Of a stretch of DNA of 64,000 nt, positions 1 through 5,937 are shown piece by piece. Position numbers and translations under genes: made by a program. The notes below the pieces were generated by a model. The model had not been told where the DNA came from and did not search any database. It saw only the letters and a list, made by a program, of their open reading frames with translations. This stretch comes from Streptomyces sp. S3(2020) (GTDB taxonomy: Bacteria; Actinomycetota; Actinomycetes; Streptomycetales; Streptomycetaceae): positions 1 to 64,000 of the forward strand of contig NZ_JABERD010000019.1 in NCBI RefSeq assembly GCF_013044505.1. The letters are read 5' to 3'. Position 1 is the first letter of the stretch. Each line of letters opens with the position of its first letter.

Positions 1-51
1 ATAGGAGTTGCTCAGGGGTGTCGTGGGCTCGGAGATGGGTATAAGAGACCG
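1..51. other. Illumina Nextera adapter at contig end
   Basis: Positions 33-51 match the Tn5 mosaic end AGATGTGTATAAGAGACAG at 17 of 19 bases. Positions 18-32 match the Nextera read-2 stem that precedes it with one mismatch. Positions 10-17 (GCTCAGGG) match the N704 i7 adapter index GCTCAGGA at 7 of 8, and positions 1-9 match the end of P7 (ATACGAGAT) at 7 of 9. The order P7, index, stem, mosaic end is exactly that of a library adapter, so this stretch is not genomic. The mismatches fit low-quality read ends. Confidence 0.93.
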
Positions 52-186
52 GGAGAGGGTGGCGTGGGTGGGGGTTTTTGAGTCGCGTATGGCTACTCGG
101 GTGGGCAGGTTCGCTATCTCCACGCAGGCGTTGCCGTCGCCGCTGCCGGAGTAGGAGGACTTCCGCCAGGCGTCGGGGGTGGTCAT
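1..186 (-). CDS. DUF397 small acidic protein, 3' end missing
   Basis: Only the first 45 codons (186 down to 52) are genomic. They read MTTPDAWRKSSYSGSGDGNA and continue through CVEIANLP and VAIRDSK, which are DUF397 hallmarks. DUF397 proteins are usually 60-70 residues, so roughly 15-25 residues are lost. The remaining apparent codons (SLIPISEP and onward) are translated adapter. The ATG at 186 has GAGG six bases upstream. A GTG at 198, overlapping the stop of the upstream regulator as GTGA, is the alternative start. In Streptomyces, DUF397 proteins are encoded next to WhiJ-type regulators and are thought to act as their partners. Confidence 0.85.
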   Translation of the reverse strand, partial: MTTPDAWRKSSYSGSGDGNACVEIANLPTRVAIRDSKTPTHATLSRSLIPISEPTTPLSNSY

Positions 187-194
187 CGAGTGCC

Positions 195-1046
195 TCACAG
201 TTCCTTGGCCAGCCCGTGGATGAGATCACGCGACCGCACGGGGTCGAGTGATGCTGACTCCACCCTACGGAAGAGTGTTCGGAACACGCTGAGCTGTGCC
301 TCGGAGTCGATGAAGAGCGTGCCGTGGGGTCCGTCGCGTACCACGGTGTCCAGCTTGGGGGCGGCACCTCCCGCGTACACCATGGCGGCCGTGATGTCGG
401 CGAAGCTCTCCAGGTCGAAGGGGATGACGCGTACGGTGACGTGATCCGCTTCGGAGAGTTCCAGGATGCGGGCGAGTTGGGAACGTGAGGTGCTGCGGCC
501 TCCGACCCTGATCCGAAGCGCCGCCTCGTGGACCAGCGCTTCGTACGGGACCGGCTGGTCCTCTCCGATGACGACGCGCCGCTGCATGCGGTGCCGGACG
601 CGCAACTCGAGATCGCTGTCGGGGAGTTCGGGAACTCGGCACGAGAAGAGGGCCCGCGCGTAGTCCTCGGTCTGGAGGAGGCCGGGGATGTGCAGGAAGT
701 CGACGTCCCAGCGGTGGGTCGCGTGGTGCTCCAGTTCGGACAGGTCCAGGAACGATGTGGGCAGGTGCCCTCTGTACTCCTCCCACCAGCCGTGGGTCCG
801 GTCTGTGGCCATGGCGACCAACGCACTGACGAAGTCGCGGTCCGTGCAGGCGTAATGGGCCGCGAGTCGGCGCAGTCGCTGCTCGCTCACACCGGAGGTG
901 CCGGACTCGATCTGGCTGATCTGGACGGAGTTCACGCCGAGCAGCTCCGCCGCCTCTCGGGCGCTCAGGCCGGCGGCCTCTCTCAGTCGACGTAGTTCGA
1001 CCGCCAGACGCAACTGTCGCGCTGTCGGTTGGCGTTTGGTCCCCAT
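195..1046 (-). CDS. whiJ: WhiJ-like XRE/DUF5753 transcriptional regulator
   Basis: A 283-residue protein with an N-terminal XRE helix-turn-helix (about residues 10-70, including AAELLGVNSVQISQIESG) followed by a DUF5753 effector domain (about 95-275, with WWEEY near its start and IPGLLQTEDYARAL). Many paralogues exist in each Streptomyces; WhiJ of S. coelicolor represses development when its DUF397 partner is absent. Here the DUF397 gene follows immediately and an ATPase-like gene is divergent, the same three-part arrangement. The whiJ name rests on that arrangement and on the position a few genes from mqnC, as I recall for SCO4543. A paralogue is possible, so the class is firm but the orthology is inferred. 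Confidence 0.8.
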   Translation of the reverse strand: MGTKRQPTARQLRLAVELRRLREAAGLSAREAAELLGVNSVQISQIESGTSGVSEQRLRRLAAHYACTDRDFVSALVAMATDRTHGWWEEYRGHLPTSFLDLSELEHHATHRWDVDFLHIPGLLQTEDYARALFSCRVPELPDSDLELRVRHRMQRRVVIGEDQPVPYEALVHEAALRIRVGGRSTSRSQLARILELSEADHVTVRVIPFDLESFADITAAMVYAGGAAPKLDTVVRDGPHGTLFIDSEAQLSVFRTLFRRVESASLDPVRSRDLIHGLAKEL

Positions 1047-1111
1047 CGACTGCTCCTTGGTCCAACGCGCGGGTGGGGTCGACTCGTTCAGGGGGAGGTT
1101 ACGCGATCAGC

Positions 1112-1139
1112 TTGCCGTTTCTTAAATATAAGGTCTACC
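1112..1139 (+). promoter_or_regulatory. AT-rich patch in divergent promoter region
   Basis: The 222-base gap between the XRE gene and the divergent ATPase gene holds one conspicuously AT-rich run (TTTCTTAAATATAAGG) flanked by TTGCCG at 1112 and TCTACC at 1134, a 16-base spacer. It could be a promoter for the ATPase gene or an operator for the regulator. The -10 match is poor. Confidence 0.3.
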
Positions 1140-1268
1140 GTCGGTGACGCGACGCACACCCTGCGGAACCCCGGGCCCCGGAAGCGCACCACTCCGTCCT
1201 GCCATGACGGTCGCGGCATTGCCGCCGGAGCCCGCCTCTACCCCCTCACTCCTCACAGGAGTTCACCC

Positions 1269-1676
1269 ATGCCCGAAAGCGAGCGCTGGGAGTACACCCT
1301 GTACATCCCGGCCGACCCCCGAGCCGTCACCGTCTGCCGCCGTACCCTCCGGCTGATCCTCACCCTGCACGGCCTGATCCGCCTGGTCGACACCGCCGAG
1401 CTGCTGGCGACGGAGCTGGTCTCCAACGCCGTGCGGCACACGCAGGGTCCGGCCGCTCTGCGGGTGCGGTGGGCCGCCGGTGTGCTGCGGATCGGGGCGT
1501 GGGACGCGGACCCCGAACCGCCTGAGCCGCCGGGGGAGTTCGACATGCCCGACCTCGCCGAGGACGGGCGCGGGCTCGGCCTCGTGCGTGCCTGTGCCGA
1601 CCTCTGGGGGTGGCAGCCGCTCACCCGGAACGGCCAGCGGGGCAAGCTCGTCTGGTGTGACCTCGTCGCGGCGTAG
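1269..1676 (+). CDS. ATP-binding anti-sigma-like protein (HATPase_c_2)
   Basis: A 135-residue GHKL/HATPase-type protein of the RsbW/SpoIIAB-like group common in Streptomyces. It has the N-box ELLATELVSNAVRHT (about residues 39-53) and a G-box region, DGRGLGLVRACADLWG. No phosphoacceptor histidine or sensor domain is present, so it is a free-standing ATPase fold that probably binds a protein partner. The ATG at 1269 has AGGAG eight bases upstream, and longer in-frame extensions lack family similarity. It lies divergent to the WhiJ-like regulator, as in abaA/whiJ-type loci. The partner (sigma factor or regulator) cannot be told from sequence. Confidence 0.8.
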   Translation: MPESERWEYTLYIPADPRAVTVCRRTLRLILTLHGLIRLVDTAELLATELVSNAVRHTQGPAALRVRWAAGVLRIGAWDADPEPPEPPGEFDMPDLAEDGRGLGLVRACADLWGWQPLTRNGQRGKLVWCDLVAA

Positions 1677-1709
1677 CTCGTTGATCACGTCGTATGGAAA
1701 GGAGGGCGG

Positions 1710-2636
1710 ATGGTCGGTTCGTCGCACGAAGGTCTCCATCGGCTCAGTCAGAAGGACCCGGCGGGTTTCACGCGGACCCTTCAACGGGTCCTGCGTATCC
1801 CGATTCCCGAGCCTCGCGAATTCGCGGTCCTCAACGCCGACCTGACGGAGATCGAGCCGATCGAGCGGCGCGTGGACACGTTGTTGCAGGCGGAGACGGA
1901 CGAGGGGACGTATCTGCTGGTCGTCGAGTCCCAGGGGAAGCCGGACGACGACAAGCGGAGCAGTTGGGCGTACTACCTCAGCTATCTCTACGCGAAGTAC
2001 CGCTGGGAACCGGTGCTCATCGTCCTGACGCAGAGCAGGGCGACGGCTCGCTGGGCGGCCGAGCCGATTCGGTTGGGGCTGCCCGGCTGGCACTCGCTCG
2101 CCGTACGGCCGCTCGTGCTGAGTCCGGAGAACGTGCCGCTCATCGCCGATGAGGAAGAGGCCAAACGGGATGTGTTCCTCGCGGCCTTCTCGGCGATGAC
2201 GCATGGTATCGGGAGGGGCGCCGCTGCCCTACTGAAACCGCTGGCGGCAGCCTTGGAGACGACCGATTCCGACAGCGCGGGGATGCTCGCGCAGTTCGTG
2301 GAGTCATGTCTGGTCGATGACCAGGCACGGCAGATCTGGAAGGAGCTGATGATGTCGGTGAACTACTTCTTCCGGCACGAGGTCGCCGAGAAGGTCCGTG
2401 AAGAGGGTCGTGAAGAAGGCCGTGAAGAGGGTCGTGAAGAAGGCTTTGGGCTTGGTCAGGAGCAGGAACGGCTGTCGATGATCCTGCGGATCCTCGAGTG
2501 GCGCGATATCCCGGTACCGATCTCCGTGCGAAGGCGGGTGGAGGGCTGCACCGACCTGGCGCAGCTCGAAGCGTGGGCGCAACGGGCGGTGCACGCGACG
2601 AAGGCGGAAGACCTGTTCGCCGACACCTTGGCCTGA
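1710..2636 (+). CDS. Rpn-like PD-(D/E)XK nuclease family protein
   Basis: A 308-residue protein resembling the Rpn/YhgA recombination-promoting nuclease group (PD-(D/E)XK superfamily). Around residues 55-80 it has RRVDTLLQAE and then LLVVESQGKPDDDKRS, consistent with a D...E-x-Q catalytic core. The following SSWAYYLSYLYAKY helix is also typical. A REEG tetrapeptide is repeated four times at residues 230-245, like the charged EEGREEG linkers known in this family. The ATG at 1710 follows AGGAGG at five bases. Such genes are numerous, variable and sometimes mislabelled transposases. Activity here is inferred. Confidence 0.65.
   Translation: MVGSSHEGLHRLSQKDPAGFTRTLQRVLRIPIPEPREFAVLNADLTEIEPIERRVDTLLQAETDEGTYLLVVESQGKPDDDKRSSWAYYLSYLYAKYRWEPVLIVLTQSRATARWAAEPIRLGLPGWHSLAVRPLVLSPENVPLIADEEEAKRDVFLAAFSAMTHGIGRGAAALLKPLAAALETTDSDSAGMLAQFVESCLVDDQARQIWKELMMSVNYFFRHEVAEKVREEGREEGREEGREEGFGLGQEQERLSMILRILEWRDIPVPISVRRRVEGCTDLAQLEAWAQRAVHATKAEDLFADTLA
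2397..2444 (+). repeat. 12-bp tandem repeat encoding REEG x4
   Basis: Four copies of a 12-base unit alternating CGTGAAGAGGGT and CGTGAAGAAGGC lie in frame inside the Rpn-like gene. Being a multiple of three, copy-number change would lengthen or shorten a charged linker without breaking the frame. Confidence 0.9.
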
Positions 2637-2655
2637 CCCGACCCTCAAGCGCGGC

Positions 2656-3684
2656 TCACCGCGAATCGACGTGCTGGAAGTCGACGGTCGTGATCCGGGC
2701 GGACTTCGGCGTCAGTTCGGCCACGCCCTGGCCCTGGAACTCGTCGGTGATCACAGCGCCCCGCGTGGCACCGAGGGCGGACTGCGCATCGCTCGGCACG
2801 AGTGCGGCGTTGGAGCGGTAGGCGGGCTTCAGCAGGGTTTCCTGGGTGTGCGAGGCCGGGAACAGGGCGAGGACGCCGCCGTCCGCGGTGCGCAGCGCGT
2901 ACACGCTGGGGTCGGCCGGGGTCTTGGTGAAGAACTTCAGGGTGGCGGCGCCGTCGGCCGCACCCTTGGTGCTGCTGCTCTGGTAGGTCTTGAGAGCGTT
3001 TCTGACCGGCTCCGTGGAGGCGAGGCTCTTGCCTTCCTTCGTGCCCCCGGTCGCGAGCAGGTCTTCGTAGGCGGTGGCCACACCGGACGGGGTGAGCGCG
3101 CCGACCTTCGTGCCGGGGTCGACGGCCTGGGCCAGACCGCCCTGGCCGACGGCGAGCTTCGGGAACGGTTCCGCGCTGTCGGCCCACAGGGACAGCACCA
3201 TCTTGTACGCCCCGTCCACCCTGTCGAAGACCAGCAGCACCGAACTCTTCTCGTCCTCGCTGGACCTGGCCTGGACGGCGAACCAGTCGCCGGTCCCCTT
3301 CTCCGGGATCACGTACCGGCGGTCCTGGTAGGAGAAGGGCTTGGCGTAGGCCTTCCGTTCCTTTGCCGAGAAGGTCGGGACGAGGATGTAGTTGGCCTTG
3401 TCCATCGCGTGGACCTGGCCCCCTTCGACCGTGCCCAGGAGCTTCTCGTCCAAGGCCGCGTTGGCCTTGTTGTTGACCTTCTCGTAGTTGTCCATCACCG
3501 CGGCGGCGGCCTTCTCCGTCACCACGCCCTGGGGAGCGGCGCTCGCGGACGCCTCACCGTTCGCGCCGTCGGAGCCCGCGCCGCCACCGCATGCCGTGAG
3601 ACTGACCGCCACGGCCACGCCGAGCAGGGTCGCGCCGAGGCGGTGGCCGGGCCGGAAGCGGAGGGTGTGCGCGGGGGGCGTCAT
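2656..3684 (-). CDS. Secreted lipoprotein, unknown function
   Basis: A 342-residue protein with a signal peptide and lipobox (LTAC, Cys about residue 32) followed by a Gly/Ser/Ala-rich linker, so it should be a membrane-anchored extracellular lipoprotein. The body looks like the DUF8094-type Streptomyces lipoproteins (YILVPTFSAKERKAYAKPF, then LLVFDRVDGAYKMVLSLWAD), an identification made from memory. No catalytic motif was recognised. It is the first of three minus-strand exported-protein genes next to the LysM-BTAD protein. Confidence 0.75.
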   Translation of the reverse strand: MTPPAHTLRFRPGHRLGATLLGVAVAVSLTACGGGAGSDGANGEASASAAPQGVVTEKAAAAVMDNYEKVNNKANAALDEKLLGTVEGGQVHAMDKANYILVPTFSAKERKAYAKPFSYQDRRYVIPEKGTGDWFAVQARSSEDEKSSVLLVFDRVDGAYKMVLSLWADSAEPFPKLAVGQGGLAQAVDPGTKVGALTPSGVATAYEDLLATGGTKEGKSLASTEPVRNALKTYQSSSTKGAADGAATLKFFTKTPADPSVYALRTADGGVLALFPASHTQETLLKPAYRSNAALVPSDAQSALGATRGAVITDEFQGQGVAELTPKSARITTVDFQHVDSR

Positions 3685-3834
3685 CGGGCTCTCTTCTCTC
3701 TCACAACTGTTCAGGTGGGTAACGCGTCGGCTGATGGTGGAGCAGCGGGCAGGGAGCTGCTCGGAAGTGTGATCCTGGGCGGTTCGCCTTGGTCGACGCG
3801 GGCGTCGAAGCGGCGGGCACTGTCTCGTGCTGTT

Positions 3835-3870
3835 GCGGCTCAGTGGCTCAGCGGCTCAGTGGCTCAGCGG
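3835..3870. repeat. 16-bp direct repeat at 3' end of exported-protein gene
   Basis: GCGGCTCAGTGGCTCA occurs at 3835-3850 and again at 3851-3866, followed by GCGG. It is built of alternating 8-base units and overlaps the stop codon of the minus-strand gene ending at 3864. No hairpin of terminator type is obvious. Confidence 0.8.
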
Positions 3871-4935
3871 TTGATCGACTGGATCTCCTGGACGGTCATG
3901 TCCTGCGTCGTCTCGAACGTGCCGTCGGGCAGGTCGCCGCCGGTGCCGCCGGAGCCTTGCCAGGTGATCTGCCAGGTGATGGACGCCCTCAGCCGGTACG
4001 GCGTGCCGTCCGTGGCCTTGAGGTAGCGGATGCCGCACGGTGGCGTCCGGTCGGAGTCACCCCTCACGTACGGGGTGCCGGTCGAGCCGTCGGCGTTGAT
4101 CCCGCAGGCACCCGAGGCCGGGTACGTCTGCGCGTACTCCGTGCCCGGGTCCAGGTGCAGGGCGATCGGCTCGGCCGTCGTCTCCGCCCACAGGCCCGTG
4201 TTCGGCAGCTCCGCGCGGACCTTGACCTCGTGGAAGGTGCCCTTGTCCAGCCAGGCCCAGGTCGGGGCGTTCACCGTGGACTTGGTCCGCGGCTTCAGGT
4301 CGATCTCGGTGGTCGGGACCTTGACCTTGTCGTAGGCGTACTCGGCGAGGGTCTTCGCCGTGGGGGCGTTCGGTACGTCGGGGATCTCGCCGGCGTCCTG
4401 CCAGAACATGACGCGTTCGCAGCCGAAGGAGTCCCGGTCGGCGGGATCGCGGGCCACGCCACGCCAGAAGGCCGTCCTCGCCGGTGTTGTAGTCCTTGTA
4501 GCCGTCGCGCGTCACGAGGGAGTCGTCCTCGTAGTTGTAGGCGGCTTTGCCGTCCCGGTAGTGGTCCGTCCACAGCTTCTGGCCTCCCCACATCTCATGC
4601 GGGGCGACATACCCGAGCGGATTGTCCCCCTCCGAGAACGCCTTGAGCTGCGCCGGCGTGTAGACGGGCTCGTACCAGCAGGCCGGGGGCTCCCAGTTCA
4701 CGTCCGTCGACGAGAGGCCGCCGGTGCTGTCGCCGGTGGGACCGCTGAGCTGGGTGACCTTGATCCGGGAGACGGCGGCCGACAGCTCTCCGGTGCCGTT
4801 CGTGTCGCCCGAGGCCGGGGGAGGAGTCGTGTTGTCGGCGGGCCCGTTGGCGTGAGCGGCGCCACCGACGCCCAGCACCGCTGCCGCGCCGACGGCGGCA
4901 CCCCGGCGCAGCCTCCGCCGCGCGGGCGTACTCAC
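3864..4935 (-). pseudogene. Exported hypothetical protein, frameshifted near 4458
   Basis: Two overlapping reading frames make one protein. The first (4935 down to about 4459) begins MSTPARRRLRRGAAVG, a signal peptide, and ends ...YNTGEDGLLAW. The second (4457 down to 3864) continues VARDPADRDSFGCERVMFWQ to ...TVQEIQSINR. The frame changes at TGGCGTGGCG (around 4454-4463). One extra TGGCG unit, giving LLAWRGVARDP, would restore it. The start is taken as the GTG at 4935, overlapping the upstream stop as GTGA with AAGGAG upstream. The intact protein would be about 358 residues. Function is unknown. Either a sequencing or assembly indel in a pentamer repeat, or a real frameshift. Confidence 0.7.
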
Positions 4936-5609
4936 CGGCACTCCTTGGACTTGCCCACCACCTCGACGCTCCAGGCTCTCCAGACCTCGGAGGAACCGGA
5001 CGGCGGCACCATACGCAGCCGGAACGTCTGGTAACTGCTCAGGTTCTCCTCCGAGTAGAGGACCTTCCCGCTCTTGATCTCCTTGCCGTAGAACTTGGCC
5101 TGGTTCCGGCAGAACGCGACCAGGACGCCCTGGCCACCACTGAGCGTGCTGACCTCTTCGTCGTAGTACTTGTCCGTCCCGGTGACGGTCCAGCCGCCCT
5201 TCTTCCAGGTCTCGATCTGCGACTTGGCGTACTGCGCGGCCTGGTTGAGCGAGTAGTACTGGTACGCCGGGTCGTTCGGGTCCTGCTCGTCGATGCCGTG
5301 ATCCAGCGCACGGATGTAGTTCTGCGCGCCGGCGAGAGCCGCCGCGTGCTTCGCGTCGGACGGCTCGTCGAAGTCGAAGACCAGGTCGAGGTCCTTCGGA
5401 GCGCTGATGTCGGGGGCGCCTTCCGGCGTCGACGTCGAGGCCGAAGCCGAAGCCGAGGCCGATGGACTGGCCGATGGACTGTCCGACGTCCCGTCCGCGC
5501 CCTTGATGTCGTCCGGAGCCCCCTCGTCACCCCCACCGCACGCGGTGAGCACAAGGGTCGCCGCCATGGCGAACGCGGCGGCGGTGGCGGGCAGGGCGCG
5601 GCGGGCCAC
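4932..5609 (-). CDS. Secreted lipoprotein, unknown function
   Basis: A 225-residue lipoprotein with signal peptide and lipobox LTAC (Cys 24), then a low-complexity Ser/Ala/Pro linker (about residues 43-66) typical of wall-spanning Streptomyces lipoproteins. The mature part (about 70-225) has LDLVFDFDEPSDAKHAAALAGA and many aromatic residues (YQYYSLNQAAQYAKSQIETW). No enzyme motif was recognised. Its stop overlaps the start of the frameshifted exported protein downstream, so the two should be co-translated. It is divergent from the LysM-BTAD gene. Confidence 0.75.
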   Translation of the reverse strand: MARRALPATAAAFAMAATLVLTACGGGDEGAPDDIKGADGTSDSPSASPSASASASASTSTPEGAPDISAPKDLDLVFDFDEPSDAKHAAALAGAQNYIRALDHGIDEQDPNDPAYQYYSLNQAAQYAKSQIETWKKGGWTVTGTDKYYDEEVSTLSGGQGVLVAFCRNQAKFYGKEIKSGKVLYSEENLSSYQTFRLRMVPPSGSSEVWRAWSVEVVGKSKECR

Positions 5610-5937
5610 GATGGATCTCCCCCGGAGGTCGGCGTGTGCAATGGGGAACGAAGCTATCAGGGGCCGGTGATGGGCCTTTGATCACCTGCGGGGGATTGTG
5701 TAGAGAGCGTGAGGGTGTGGCGTGGCGATTGCGAACAGAGCGATCGGCGCGAGCTCAAAGGGGCGTCAACTCGGGCATGTCCGGCAGGTCGTGAGGAAGT
5801 GATCCGGGAGGTTGTCCACAGGCCCCTGCCCGACCTTCGACGTCGTACATAAGATCTCTGTAGGCTCAGCACACCCCTCAGGACACCCTCAGGACCCCTT
5901 CACCCACTCCCTCCACACACCACCCAGGACACCCGCC
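5610..5937. other. Divergent intergenic region
   Basis: 328 bases between the lipoprotein gene and the LysM-BTAD gene, with no coding potential. Candidate -10 boxes for the rightward gene are TAAGAT (5850-5855) and TAGGCT (5861-5866), but neither has a convincing -35 at normal spacing. A short direct repeat, ACCCTCAGGAC, occurs twice just before the AGGA ribosome site at 5926. I see no RNA gene or riboswitch. Confidence 0.4.

Noticed and set aside
1..60. Insertion-sequence terminal repeat or att site at the window start
   Set aside because: The match to Tn5 mosaic end is explained by Nextera library adapter, including index and P7 tail.
528..995. Long open frames on the plus strand over the XRE regulator
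   Set aside because: They are antisense shadows of the minus-strand gene with no family pattern; high GC keeps all frames open.
1710..2636. Transposase
   Set aside because: Rpn-like proteins are often labelled transposases, but there are no terminal repeats, no target duplication and no DDE motif here.
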